The notes below the pieces were generated by a model, which saw only the letters and a list, made by a program, of their open reading frames with translations, did no database searches and was not told the DNA's origin. This document shows positions 52,980 through 61,432 of a DNA stretch of 64,000 bases, in pieces. The DNA is from Actimicrobium antarcticum (GTDB lineage Bacteria; Pseudomonadota; Gammaproteobacteria; Burkholderiales; Burkholderiaceae_D). Both the position numbers and the translations under genes were made by a program. The DNA lies in assembly GCF_039536745.1 (NCBI RefSeq), contig NZ_BAAAZE010000016.1, positions 62,001-126,000 of the forward strand, read 5' to 3'. Position 1 is the first letter of the stretch; every line of letters begins with the position of its first letter.

Positions 52980-53282
52980 TCAGCCTCGCGTCGACGGCAT
53001 CCTGACGCCGCTTACACGGTACTTGCTCCGGCGGTCGCCCATCAGCGCGCGTAATTCGGAAATCGACAAATCAGCAACTTCGTGCATGCGAATTAACAGT
53101 GATGCACCGACTGGCAGACGGCGGTGGCGTATCTTGCTGATTACGGGCGGTGCGACTTCTAGCGCGCGCGACAGGGCCGCATCGTTCTTGATTGCCAGTT
53201 TCTGGATCAATGTATTCAACAGGTTATCGGGGTTGTAGGCCTGATCTTGAAAGTTTGAAGCGATGTGAGCATGTGAGGTCAT
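52980..53282 (-). CDS. Small XRE-like HTH protein
   Basis: 100 residues. NPDNLLNTLIQKLAIKNDAA, LSRALEVAPPVISKIRHRRL, PVGASLLIRMHEVADLSISE and LRALMGDRRSKYR give a Cro/CI-like helix-turn-helix (about 22-90), followed by a basic tail. Such proteins are common in Burkholderiales genomes; a phage origin is possible but no phage genes lie nearby. The promoter region (53283-53485) is AT-rich. Confidence 0.75.
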   Translation of the reverse strand: MTSHAHIASNFQDQAYNPDNLLNTLIQKLAIKNDAALSRALEVAPPVISKIRHRRLPVGASLLIRMHEVADLSISELRALMGDRRSKYRVSGVRMPSTRG

Positions 53283-53485
53283 GATGCAATTTACCTTTAG
53301 TTGTAAAAGTGCTTCAAGTCTGCCTGCTTCGTCAACCCCGGAATGTGCGTTATCTCACTTAGAGACACAGTAGATTGCAGCTTTTGCAAGATGATTGATT
53401 TTTTTCATCTTGTTTTGGTCGGTTGTTTTCGGACGTGGCATCAAATTTCACGTCGCGGTCGTTTCAAACACAGATGATTGATGCG

Positions 53486-54148
53486 CTATTGGCGCTCGTT
53501 GAAGTATTTCACAACGTTCATGTGTCCATTTTCTTCCGCCATTTGCTTCACGGTCTTGCCACGATTGTCAACTAATCGCGGGTCGGCGCCACGCTCGATC
53601 ATTGCCTGAACTGTTGCCAGGTGCCCGTACGCTCCAGCCCACATTAGCGCAGTTAATCCATTCGGGTATGCGGCGTTGGGAAGTACGCCTTGGTCAAGCA
53701 GTTTGCCAACGATTGCCGTCTGACCGTTGCCTGCAGCATAAACCATGGCGGTTTTCGTCAATTGATCAACTGCATTGATATCGGCTTTTTTTTCGATCAA
53801 CAGTTGTGCCATATCAGGCTGCCCGTAATACGCGGCTGCCATTAACGGCGTGACTTTGGCGGTATTGGCCAGGTTGACATCCGCGCCTAGATCGATCACT
53901 CGCTGTGCGATATCCGTTTTTCCGTTCTTGATCGCTGTCATTAACAGTGAGTCGCCGAGTCGGTTGCGAGTGTTCGGTGACGCGCCATCATCGATCAGTC
54001 TCTGGAGTTGCTTGATGTTGCCGCTGCGCGCTGCCGTCAGCGTCTGCAGATTGAGTTCGGCCTGATTGTCTGCAGCTTGTGCCGCAGAATGGAGAGCAAA
54101 GATAACGACTAAACACGTTGACAAAAAGCGCGGACGAAAAGCAGTCAT
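53486..54148 (-). CDS. Secreted ankyrin-repeat protein
   Basis: 220 residues. Signal peptide FLSTCLVVIFALHSAAQAAD (cleavage near 25-26), then six ankyrin-type repeats: GNIKQLQRLIDDGASPNTRN, GKTDIAQRVIDLGADVNLAN, KADINAVDQL and so on, ending KTVKQMAEENGHMNVVKYF. Ankyrin proteins act as protein-binding scaffolds; a periplasmic protein of this type next to catalase or dehydrogenase genes may protect or chaperone them. It is divergent from the PQQ dehydrogenase gene, with 292 bp between; a shared control region is possible. Confidence 0.85.
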   Translation of the reverse strand: MTAFRPRFLSTCLVVIFALHSAAQAADNQAELNLQTLTAARSGNIKQLQRLIDDGASPNTRNRLGDSLLMTAIKNGKTDIAQRVIDLGADVNLANTAKVTPLMAAAYYGQPDMAQLLIEKKADINAVDQLTKTAMVYAAGNGQTAIVGKLLDQGVLPNAAYPNGLTALMWAGAYGHLATVQAMIERGADPRLVDNRGKTVKQMAEENGHMNVVKYFNERQ

Positions 54149-54333
54149 TAATGATCCTGGATTAATTTTTATGGGAAGTTATGGAAAAAAATTGCATATT
54201 TCAAGTTATCGGAGGCATGCACGCGATGGATCAAACTTTAAACTAAATACACCATGCGTAAATCAAATCGTGGTGATTTATTTAAGCCAATGCTTATCGT
54301 TTTATTGTTGCATTTTTGAACCGATAGCATATA

Positions 54334-54388
54334 GTCCGGTGACTCTATTTTGTTTTTGAAAATACAGTCTAAAACAGTTCCCCCGGAC
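54334..54388 (+). promoter_or_regulatory. Nested hairpin leader before the PQQ dehydrogenase gene
   Basis: Inner stem GACTCTATTTT (54341-54351) / AAAATACAGTC (54359-54369), 10 of 11 pairs, loop of 7. Outer stem GTCCGG (54334-54339) / CCGGAC (54383-54388). The element ends 52 bp before the ATG. It could be an operator for a dimeric regulator or a structured RNA leader. Confidence 0.5.
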
Positions 54389-54440
54389 GGTGAAACTAAA
54401 AAAAATGGTTGCGTTACGCAGCCTCACATGGAGAGAGACG

Positions 54441-56165
54441 ATGGCAATTCACGGTGGCAAACTTATTAGTCACCTGACCTTTGTGACTGGGGCTTTGTTG
54501 GCCGCCGGCACGGGTCAGGCACAGGAAATTCAAGGCGGTGCCGGCATCAAGGCACCAGCCATGTCAAAAGCGCTCGCACCGGTCTCGCAAAAGATGCTGG
54601 ATGGCGCTGCCAAGGATAGTGCGAACTGGCTGCATTCGAACGGCGACTACGGGCAAACCCGGTTTTATCCTGCAACGCAGATCAACACCAAGAACGTTGC
54701 CACTCTGAAGCCTAAATTTGTTTTCCAGACCGCAGTTGTCGAGTCGATGGAAACCGCACCGATCGTGGTGAACGGCGTCATGTTCCTGACGACTTCCTAC
54801 AACCATGTGTATGCGGTCGATGCGATCACGGGTCAGGAATACTGGCATTACAAGCACAAGATGGGTGCCGTCACGACGTTCTGCTGCGGACCGAACAACA
54901 AGGGTGTGGCTGTTGCCGGTGACAAGTTGTTTATGGGTACGCTGGATGCAAAGATGGTCGCGCTCGATACCAAGACCGGCAAGCTGCTCTGGGAAACCGA
55001 AATCGCCGATCCTGAAAAAGGTTATAGCGAGACCATGGCGCCAACGGTGGCTGACGGCAAGGTACTGATCGGCACTAACGGTGGCGAATACGGTATCCGT
55101 GGCTTCGTCAAAGCATTCGATACCGAAACCGGCAAGCTGGTGTGGACGTTCAATACCATTCCGGAAGTCGGTCATGAAGGCGTCTGGGCCAAGACCGATG
55201 CAACCGGTCGTGACATGCATCGCGATATTCCTGCCGAAAAAGCAGCTTTCGCCAAGAAGTCGGACTTTTACACGACGCTCGGCGGCGGTGTCTGGATGAC
55301 GCCATCGATTGATCGTGCCAGCAAAACCGTGTTCTTTGTGGTTGGTAATCCATCACCGGATTTGTACGGCGCAGAGCGTCCGGGCGATAACCTGTACACC
55401 GATTCGCTGGTCGCTGTTGATCTCGATACGGGCAAGTACAAATGGCATTATCAGTACATCGCGCATGATGTATGGGACCTCGATGCAGTCAGTCCACCGA
55501 TTCTGGTCGATGTCAAAGACAAGACCGGCAAGATGATTCCCGGTGTGATTCACGGCGGGAAAACCGGCCACGTGTATGTGCACAATCGCAGCAACGGCGA
55601 ATTGATTCGTTTCTCTGAAGCCATGGTTCCACAAGAAAACATGTGGGTACTGCCCACAGCAACGGGTGCACGTATGTTGCCAGGTGCAAATGGTGGAGTC
55701 GAATGGTCTCCTATGGCGTATCACGCTGGCAATCGCATGTCGTATGCATTGAACCTGCATCAGCCGATGACCTACCACGTCGAAGAATCCAAGTATCCGA
55801 ATGGCAAGTTGTGGCTCGGTGGCGCATTCAAGAATGCGGTTGGCGAAGAGCAATGGGGTAATGTGACCGCGGTCAATATCGATACCGGCAAGATTGCATG
55901 GCAAACAAAGACACCGCAACCGATGATCGGTGGCGCACTGGCAACGGCTGGCAACCTGGTGTTCGCCGGTGAAGGCAATGGCTGGTTCAACGCTTATGAT
56001 GCCAAATCCGGCAAGGTGCTCTGGCGCTTCCAGTGCGGTGCGGGTGTCAATGCGCCGCCAGTGTCGTACATGGTCAATGGCAAGCAATACATTGCAGTCG
56101 CTGTTGGTGGTAATTCACAGATGGACTTCAAGCGCGGTAACAGCGTGTTTGTCTTCGCTCTGTAA
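54441..56165 (+). CDS. PQQ-dependent alcohol dehydrogenase, lanthanide-type active site
   Basis: 574 residues from ATG 54441 (GGAGAGAGACG upstream; an ATG at 54390 is less likely). Signal peptide LTFVTGALLAAGTGQAQ, then an eight-bladed propeller with W motifs (AVDAITGQEYWHYK, ALDTKTGKLLWE). Adjacent cysteines in TTFCCGPNNKG form the ring disulfide beside PQQ, the Glu is in GGEYGIRGF, and the catalytic Asp region reads HDVWDLDAVSP: Asp at +2 from the catalytic Asp, as in XoxF/PedH, the lanthanide-dependent enzymes. There is no haem domain, so electrons pass to a cytochrome, most likely the one encoded 90 bp downstream. Substrate alcohol unknown. Confidence 0.88.
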   Translation: MAIHGGKLISHLTFVTGALLAAGTGQAQEIQGGAGIKAPAMSKALAPVSQKMLDGAAKDSANWLHSNGDYGQTRFYPATQINTKNVATLKPKFVFQTAVVESMETAPIVVNGVMFLTTSYNHVYAVDAITGQEYWHYKHKMGAVTTFCCGPNNKGVAVAGDKLFMGTLDAKMVALDTKTGKLLWETEIADPEKGYSETMAPTVADGKVLIGTNGGEYGIRGFVKAFDTETGKLVWTFNTIPEVGHEGVWAKTDATGRDMHRDIPAEKAAFAKKSDFYTTLGGGVWMTPSIDRASKTVFFVVGNPSPDLYGAERPGDNLYTDSLVAVDLDTGKYKWHYQYIAHDVWDLDAVSPPILVDVKDKTGKMIPGVIHGGKTGHVYVHNRSNGELIRFSEAMVPQENMWVLPTATGARMLPGANGGVEWSPMAYHAGNRMSYALNLHQPMTYHVEESKYPNGKLWLGGAFKNAVGEEQWGNVTAVNIDTGKIAWQTKTPQPMIGGALATAGNLVFAGEGNGWFNAYDAKSGKVLWRFQCGAGVNAPPVSYMVNGKQYIAVAVGGNSQMDFKRGNSVFVFAL

Positions 56166-56200
56166 GTACAACGCTTCAGGTTATTTCGCGGTTGAAAGTT

Positions 56201-56238
56201 AAAAGAGGCAGTGTAGACGTCTACGCTGCCTCTTTTTT
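56201..56238 (+). terminator. Strong terminator after the PQQ dehydrogenase gene
   Basis: AAAAGAGGCAGTGTAGAC (56201-56218) and GTCTACGCTGCCTCTTTT (56219-56236) form an 18-bp stem with one T-G wobble and essentially no free loop beyond the turn, then TT. It lies 36 bp after the stop and before the cytochrome gene, so it should limit read-through between the two; partial read-through may set their ratio. Confidence 0.85.
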
Positions 56239-56255
56239 GATAGGACACTGGACAC

Positions 56256-56831
56256 ATGAAACTCAAGCACATTTTTGCCGGTTTGTTATTGGCACTGACG
56301 CTGCCAGCCTATGCGGCTGATCTCGCTGCAGGCAAGGAAAAAGCCCAGGCATGTTTTGCCTGCCATGGCGTGAACGGCAACTCGACCGTGCCGATGTTTC
56401 CGGTATTGGCTGGACAGAACGCACGCTATATCTATTTGCAGTTGCGGGATTACAAAGAGGGTGCGCGGACCAATCCGGTGATGTCACCGATGGCGGCGAA
56501 TCTGTCAAAAGCCGATATGCAGGACATCGCGGCGTATTTTTCGGAACAAAAACCGCAGCTCATCGAGTTCAAGGCTGACCCTGCCCGCGTGAAGCTGGGA
56601 TTTCAGAAGGCGGATGAAACCTTGTGCTCGATGTGCCATCTGGGCGGCTTGAAAGGGCAGAACGAAATCCCGAAGCTGAGTGGTCAACACTACGACTACA
56701 TCTTCAAGCAGCTCACCAATTTCAAGGAACGTACCCGGACGAATGATGCGGGGAATATGACTGCGGTCGCGAAGACGCTGAGTGATGAAGACATTATCAA
56801 TCTGTCTCACTACATCGCTAATTTGAACTGA
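56256..56831 (+). CDS. Dihaem cytochrome c (c4-like)
   Basis: 191 residues. Signal peptide KHIFAGLLLALTLPAYAAD (cleavage near 20). Two haem-binding motifs: CFACH (33-37) and CSMCH (124-128), each followed by a cytochrome c helix and a distal Met candidate (NPVMSPMAANL; NDAGNMTAVAK). The two-domain repeat is that of cytochrome c4. It likely takes electrons from the PQQ dehydrogenase in the periplasm and hands them to a terminal oxidase. The ATG is 90 bp after the dehydrogenase stop; a strong terminator lies between. Confidence 0.9.
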   Translation: MKLKHIFAGLLLALTLPAYAADLAAGKEKAQACFACHGVNGNSTVPMFPVLAGQNARYIYLQLRDYKEGARTNPVMSPMAANLSKADMQDIAAYFSEQKPQLIEFKADPARVKLGFQKADETLCSMCHLGGLKGQNEIPKLSGQHYDYIFKQLTNFKERTRTNDAGNMTAVAKTLSDEDIINLSHYIANLN

Positions 56832-56847
56832 CGTTGTTGGTGGTCTT

Positions 56848-56895
56848 GCGATGCGCCTGTCGTGCATCGCTTGCAGGCAGCCGTGCAATGCGGCT
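56848..56895. terminator. Two hairpins between the cytochrome and flgN genes
   Basis: GCGATGC (56848-56854) / GCATCGC (56864-56870) and AGCCG (56879-56883) / CGGCT (56891-56895) between converging genes. Neither has a T-run, so a bidirectional terminator is plausible but weak. Confidence 0.4.
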
Positions 56896-56899
56896 CTGA

Positions 56900-57373
56900 T
56901 CAGCCGATTGCCAGACCCCGTCCTATGCCTTTGCCAGTGCTTTGTCCATTGGCGCCGTACAGGCTGGTGTGCTGGGGCTTGCCCTGCAGAATATTGAGTT
57001 CGGTATTGGTTCGGACTAGGTGACGACCGATCAACATGCCATTAACCCGGTTGAGTTCCTTGGCCTCGGCGCTCACAGCGAGCAGCCCGTTCCATTCTGC
57101 GTCGATTTGCGCCGAGTCGCGGGTGGCGATCCAGTCCCGCATGCCACGCTCGCTGGCCTCAAAGCCATCGACAGCAAGCAGCGCGTGCCGTCCCTTGATC
57201 AGGATCGTCAATTGGGAAACGACCACCGACTTCGATTCCATCAATGCAGGTAATCCGTCAATGCGCGCCGCGATCAACTTCTGCTGCTCTTCTTTCAGCA
57301 ACGCCACAAGTGCACTCGTCGCCTGATGTTCAGACGGCAAACTTGCTGAAGGAGTGGAAGCGTGCGATGACAT
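56900..57373 (-). CDS. flgN: Flagellar export chaperone FlgN
   Basis: 157 residues, mostly helical: LVALLKEEQQKLIAARIDGL, PALMESKSVVVSQLTILIKG, AKELNRVNGMLIGRHLVRTN and LNILQGKPQHTSLYGANGQS, the last being the typical FlgN C-terminus (tyrosine and glycines). FlgN binds the hook-filament junction proteins FlgK and FlgL in the cytosol. It starts 3 bp after the flgM stop, in the usual flgMN order; flgA lies upstream of flgM. Confidence 0.88.
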   Translation of the reverse strand: MSSHASTPSASLPSEHQATSALVALLKEEQQKLIAARIDGLPALMESKSVVVSQLTILIKGRHALLAVDGFEASERGMRDWIATRDSAQIDAEWNGLLAVSAEAKELNRVNGMLIGRHLVRTNTELNILQGKPQHTSLYGANGQSTGKGIGRGLAIG

Positions 57374-57376
57374 GGT

Positions 57377-57682
57377 TTATCCCTTGCGTGATGACAGCAG
57401 ATCCTTGACGGTATCGATCAAGCCATTGGCAACTTTTTCAGGATTGACCTGGAATGTGCCGCTGGCGATGGCTGCCTTGATTTCATTGACCTTCTTGACG
57501 TCGAACGTACTGTTGCCGCTCAGCGCCTGCGCTTGTGCCGAAATTTTTACGCTATCCGAGGCGGTTGCCGTGTTGGTGCTAACCGTGGCGGATTTTTCGG
57601 CGCCCTTGCTTGAACTGGCTTTGGTCGATGTCGGTGTGACACCGACAGAGCCTGTTTTTTTGAAAGAGTCGTCAATTTTCAC
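57377..57682 (-). CDS. flgM: Anti-sigma-28 factor FlgM
   Basis: 101 residues. Unstructured Ser/Thr/Lys-rich N-terminus (MKIDDSFKKTGSVGVTPTST), then DSVKISAQAQAL and the C-terminal FliA-binding helices: VKKVNEIKAAIASGTFQVNP and EKVANGLIDTVKDLLSSR. FlgM holds FliA inactive until the hook is finished and is then exported. A sigma-28-like promoter lies 48-74 bp upstream of the start, so it probably drives flgMN. Confidence 0.92.
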   Translation of the reverse strand: MKIDDSFKKTGSVGVTPTSTKASSSKGAEKSATVSTNTATASDSVKISAQAQALSGNSTFDVKKVNEIKAAIASGTFQVNPEKVANGLIDTVKDLLSSRKG

Positions 57683-57729
57683 GATGTTTCCTTGATTTGA
57701 CGGTGCACATCGCCCCGTGTCATGACTTT

Positions 57730-57756
57730 GTTACGGCAACTACCAAAAAAACTTGA
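57730..57756 (-). promoter_or_regulatory. Sigma-28 (FliA) promoter candidate of flgMN
   Basis: Read on the minus strand: TCAAGTTT (57756-57749), 11-bp spacer, GCCGTAAC (57737-57730). Consensus is TAAAGTTT-N11-GCCGATAA: 7 of 8 and 5 of 8 matches with exact spacing. The expected start of RNA near 57723 is 40 bp before the flgM start codon. Confidence 0.6.
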
Positions 57757-57788
57757 GGCTTTATTTTCTGGTTACTCAAACAAAGCTA

Positions 57789-58481
57789 TCAATAGGTTAC
57801 ATCCACGAAACCGCCTGCCCTTGCTACGCCGCTGATGACTTGTCCGTTCGATGTGCGCGCCTGAGCAATTTGCCCGACGGCGGCATTATTGAGAGCACGT
57901 CCCTCGCTGGCTACCGAAAACCCTGGCCCGCTCGACACTAGTCTGACGGCCTGGCCCTGCTGCACCACCTGCTGGATTTTTAGCGAATCCAGCCGCATCG
58001 GACTGCCCAGCCCAATAGACATCGCGACGGTACGGCCAATTGCTTGTGTCGTATCGGTCAGAATGCCGGCAGGAAGCGTGGTCAGGTCACCCTTCATCAG
58101 GATGACGTCACCCTGTCCAACCAGTTGTCCCTGCGCCAGCGGCGCGGCACTGGCGACATACGCCGCGATGACCCGCACCTGAGCAGTCACATATACGGTC
58201 CAGGGTGATGGCGCGGCGCAACGTACACCGACACTGGTCTTGCCCCAGACCCGGCTGCCCGCTGGCAAGAACGCTTCCGGTGCAAGGCAGGTCGGCAAAT
58301 TCAGGCGGGCATCGAGTTTTCCAACGGTAATCTGCACATCCCCTGGCAGGCCGACCGATTGGGTGCGCAGGAATTGTTCGACGCTACTGCGTATGGCGGC
58401 GGGGTCCTGGCGCGGCGCTTGCTGTTGTGCCAGGACAGGCAGGGACGACAGCAGGGCGATTGCAACGAGCACGTTTTTCAT
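57789..58481 (-). CDS. flgA: Flagellar basal body P-ring chaperone FlgA
   Basis: 230 residues from ATG 58481. Signal peptide MKNVLVAIALLSSLPVLAQ, SAF domain at about 110-170 and a C-terminal domain with MRLDSLKIQQVVQQGQAVRL, AVGQIAQARTSNGQVISGVA and GFVDVTY. FlgA guides P-ring (FlgI) assembly in the periplasm. It is divergent from flgB with 171 bp between and heads the flgA-flgM-flgN strand; flgM has a further promoter in the gap of 106 bp. Confidence 0.9.
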   Translation of the reverse strand: MKNVLVAIALLSSLPVLAQQQAPRQDPAAIRSSVEQFLRTQSVGLPGDVQITVGKLDARLNLPTCLAPEAFLPAGSRVWGKTSVGVRCAAPSPWTVYVTAQVRVIAAYVASAAPLAQGQLVGQGDVILMKGDLTTLPAGILTDTTQAIGRTVAMSIGLGSPMRLDSLKIQQVVQQGQAVRLVSSGPGFSVASEGRALNNAAVGQIAQARTSNGQVISGVARAGGFVDVTY

Positions 58482-58652
58482 GATGGCCAATGAATTGATC
58501 TGATGACCGATTCTAAAGACTGCGTGCATCACCAAAGCGGCAAACAGAGCCGATTTATGCAATCTGCTCTACCGATCGTCCGATGTTGCCCCTACGTACT
58601 ATCAAACCTGTAAAACACCTGCAGTAAATCCGCCCGAATAACGGAGAGTGCC

Positions 58653-59066
58653 ATGATCGGAAAACTGGACGACTACCTGCGCTTTAACGAGACCGCTCTG
58701 AATTTGCGCGGTCAGCGCCAGCAATTGATTGCCTCGAATATCGCCAACGCCGATACGCCGAATTACAAGGCACGTGATATCGATTTCAACAGCGCAATGA
58801 AAACCGCCATGGCACAAGCCACGGCGCAGCCTGGCGAAATGGCCAAGACCTCGACGGCGCATTTGTCGGCAAAAAGTACTGGCGGCAGCGGCGCGAATGG
58901 CATACCTTTGCTCTACCGCAACATTCAGCAGGGTGCGATTGATGGCAATACCGTCGACATGGATGCCGAGCGCAACCAGTTTGCCGATAATGCGATTCGC
59001 TACGAAGCCGGTATCACGATGATCAGCGGTCAGATCAAGAGCATGTTGACCGCGATCCAAGGATAA
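58653..59066 (+). CDS. flgB: Flagellar basal-body rod protein FlgB
   Basis: 137 residues. MIGKLDDYLRFNETALNLRG then QRQQLIASNIANADTPNYKA, the N-terminal rod-protein motif, and EAGITMISGQIKSMLTAIQG at the C-terminus. Both ends form the coiled coil of axial proteins. FlgB is the proximal rod protein. GGAG lies 8 nt before the ATG. First gene of flgBCDEF; flgC starts 5 bp after its stop. Confidence 0.94.
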   Translation: MIGKLDDYLRFNETALNLRGQRQQLIASNIANADTPNYKARDIDFNSAMKTAMAQATAQPGEMAKTSTAHLSAKSTGGSGANGIPLLYRNIQQGAIDGNTVDMDAERNQFADNAIRYEAGITMISGQIKSMLTAIQG

Positions 59067-59071
59067 ACATC

Positions 59072-59476
59072 ATGTCATTGTTCAGCATCTTCAATGTAGC
59101 CGGGTCCGCCATGAGCGCGCAATCGCAGCGCCTCAACGTGGTGGCTTCCAATATCGCCAACGCAGATAGCACCACCAGTTCTACCGGCCAGGTCTACAAA
59201 GCCAAACAGGTCGTCTTTAGCGCCGTACCTGTCGATGGCGCGGCGTCGAGCGGTGTCAAGGTCGAGAAAGTGATCGAGGATAGCGCGGCACCTCGGATGG
59301 TCTACGATCCCAAGCACCCGCAAGCCGACGAAAAAGGCTATGTCGCTATGCCCAACGTGAATGTGGTGGAAGAAATGGTCAACATGATTTCGGCGTCGCG
59401 TTCGTACCAGACCAATGTCGAAACGATGAACGCTGCCAAGACGCTGCTCCTGAAAACCTTGACCATTGGTCAATAA
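59072..59476 (+). CDS. flgC: Flagellar basal-body rod protein FlgC
   Basis: 134 residues. MSLFSIFNVAGSAMSAQSQR, LNVVASNIANADSTTSSTGQ and PNVNVVEEMVNMISASRSYQ, TNVETMNAAKTLLLKTLTIG. These are the flagellar axial-protein motifs at both ends (PNVNVVEEMVNMI is diagnostic of FlgC). A proximal rod component. Second gene of the operon; flgD follows 20 bp later. Confidence 0.95.
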   Translation: MSLFSIFNVAGSAMSAQSQRLNVVASNIANADSTTSSTGQVYKAKQVVFSAVPVDGAASSGVKVEKVIEDSAAPRMVYDPKHPQADEKGYVAMPNVNVVEEMVNMISASRSYQTNVETMNAAKTLLLKTLTIGQ

Positions 59477-59496
59477 TCCCCTCTACGAGAATTTTC

Positions 59497-60165
59497 ATGA
59501 CAACCATTTCCAACAACATAGCTTCACCCGCGCTGCTGGCCACGATGAATCCGGCTACCACCGCGTCGGCCAGTGCCGATGCGACCCAGGACCGCTTCAT
59601 GAAACTGCTGATCACGCAGATGAAGAATCAGGACCCGCTCAACCCGCTGGATAACGCACAAGTCACCAGCCAGCTGGCCCAGTTGTCGACCGTCAGCGGG
59701 ATCGACAAGATGAACACGACGTTGCAGTCGATGATCACCAGTTTCCAGTCCAACCAGTCGGTGCAGGCAGCCGGCATGATCGGTCATGGCGTACTCGCAC
59801 CGGGCAAGCAGGTCACGCTCGCTTCGGGCAATGCCGTTTTCGGGCTCGATCTGGTGTCGTCGGCCGAGAAGGTGCAAGTCATGATCAAGGATGCCAGCGG
59901 CAAAACGGTGCACACGATGGATCTTGGTGGCAAGGACGCCGGTACCTTGCCATTGACCTGGGATGGTGTTAAAGACGACGGTGGCAAGGCCGCCGACGGC
60001 GCATATACCTTCGAGGTGGCTGCCACTGCGGGTACCGCCAAAGTCGAAGCTACCACCCTGGCATTTGGTCAAGTGGCCAGCGTGTCAACCAGTTCGGCTG
60101 GCGTGAAGCTCAACGTACCGGGTCTGGGTGCTATCACCATGAGCGACGTTCGCCAAATTCTGTAA
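59497..60165 (+). CDS. flgD: Flagellar hook assembly scaffold FlgD
   Basis: 222 residues. The N-terminal FlgD motif RFMKLLITQMKNQDPLNPLD then NAQVTSQLAQLSTVSGIDKM is clear, followed by a hook-capping Ig/FlgD-tudor part (VMIKDASGKTVHTMDLGGKD). FlgD caps the growing hook and guides FlgE assembly and is then removed. A ribosome site is weak (GAGAATTTTC). Third gene of the operon. Confidence 0.94.
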   Translation: MTTISNNIASPALLATMNPATTASASADATQDRFMKLLITQMKNQDPLNPLDNAQVTSQLAQLSTVSGIDKMNTTLQSMITSFQSNQSVQAAGMIGHGVLAPGKQVTLASGNAVFGLDLVSSAEKVQVMIKDASGKTVHTMDLGGKDAGTLPLTWDGVKDDGGKAADGAYTFEVAATAGTAKVEATTLAFGQVASVSTSSAGVKLNVPGLGAITMSDVRQIL

Positions 60166-60195
60166 TTCCGCCCTACCTATTTCAAGGAGCACGAC

Positions 60196-61416
60196 ATGAG
60201 TTTCCAGCAAGGGTTAAGCGGTTTGAACGCCGCATCGAAAAGTCTTGAAGTCACCGGCAACAACGTCGCCAATTCCAGCACCGTTGGCTTTAAAAGCGCG
60301 CAGGCACAGTTCGCCGACGTGTATGCCAGTTCGCTCACCGGTGGCGGCGCCTCGCAGATCGGGATTGGTACCAGCGTCGCAACGGTCGCCCAGCAATTTA
60401 CACAGGGTAACGTGACCGCATCGAACAATCCGCTGGATCTGGCGATCAATGGTGGCGGCTTCTTCAGACTGAGCAATAGTGGCGCAGTGACGTACAGCCG
60501 CAATGGCCAGTTCCAGCTCGACAAGAATGGATTAATCGTCAACGCCAAGGGTGCACACCTGACCGGGTATGGTGTAACCAGCCTGGGTACTCTGGCGACC
60601 GGATCGCCGACCGATCTGGTGATCAACACGGCCGATCTCGCGCCTAGTGCGACCTCCAAGGTGAATTTGCTGGTGAATCTGGATTCTCGTGAAACGCCAC
60701 CGGCGGTTGCAACTTTTTCGGCTATTGACCCTACCAGTTACAACCGGTCGACGTCGGTATCGGTGTACGACACGCTGGGTAATTCGCATGTCGTGCAGTC
60801 TTATTTCGTAAAAACCGCGACAGCCAATACCTGGGATTTGCACGCGACCATCGATGGTTCGCCGATCACCCTTACACCGGGCACTACCCTTGCGTTTGGT
60901 AACAACGGCGCGCTGACTACTGCGCAGCCTTTTGTCGCAACGGCACTGCCGTCGGCGACACCAGGCGCGGCGCCACTGACGTTCAATTTGGACTTTACCA
61001 GCACCACCCAGTTCGGTGCTCCCTTCGGCCTGAATACACAGAACCAGGATGGTTATGCATCAGGCAAACTGTCCGGCTTTGCCACCGGCGCCGACGGCGT
61101 CATTACCGGTCGCTACACCAACGGCAAATCGGCTACGCTGGGTCAGGTTGCACTGGCCAATTTTACCAATCCGAATGGCTTGCAAAACCTTGGCAACAAT
61201 GTCTGGACCGAAACCGCTGCGTCTGGCGGCCCATTGGTCGGCACACCATCGTCGGGCAATCTGGGCGTGTTGCAATCGTCTGCCGTCGAAGATTCCAATG
61301 TCGACCTGACCGCCGAACTGGTCAACATGATTACCGCGCAGCGTTTCTATCAGGCCAATGCACAAACCATCAAGACGCAGGATCAGGTTTTGCAGACGCT
61401 CGTGAACCTGCGATAA
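60196..61416 (+). CDS. flgE: Flagellar hook protein FlgE
   Basis: 406 residues. MSFQQGLSGLNAASKSLEVT then GNNVANSSTVGFKSAQAQFA at the N-terminus, and the C-terminus ends LTAELVNMITAQRFYQANAQ then TIKTQDQVLQTLVNLR. The middle is the variable hook surface domain. AAGGAG lies before the ATG. Hook subunit; fourth gene of the operon. Confidence 0.95.
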   Translation: MSFQQGLSGLNAASKSLEVTGNNVANSSTVGFKSAQAQFADVYASSLTGGGASQIGIGTSVATVAQQFTQGNVTASNNPLDLAINGGGFFRLSNSGAVTYSRNGQFQLDKNGLIVNAKGAHLTGYGVTSLGTLATGSPTDLVINTADLAPSATSKVNLLVNLDSRETPPAVATFSAIDPTSYNRSTSVSVYDTLGNSHVVQSYFVKTATANTWDLHATIDGSPITLTPGTTLAFGNNGALTTAQPFVATALPSATPGAAPLTFNLDFTSTTQFGAPFGLNTQNQDGYASGKLSGFATGADGVITGRYTNGKSATLGQVALANFTNPNGLQNLGNNVWTETAASGGPLVGTPSSGNLGVLQSSAVEDSNVDLTAELVNMITAQRFYQANAQTIKTQDQVLQTLVNLR

Positions 61417-61432
61417 ATCCGGGGAGCCCTGA

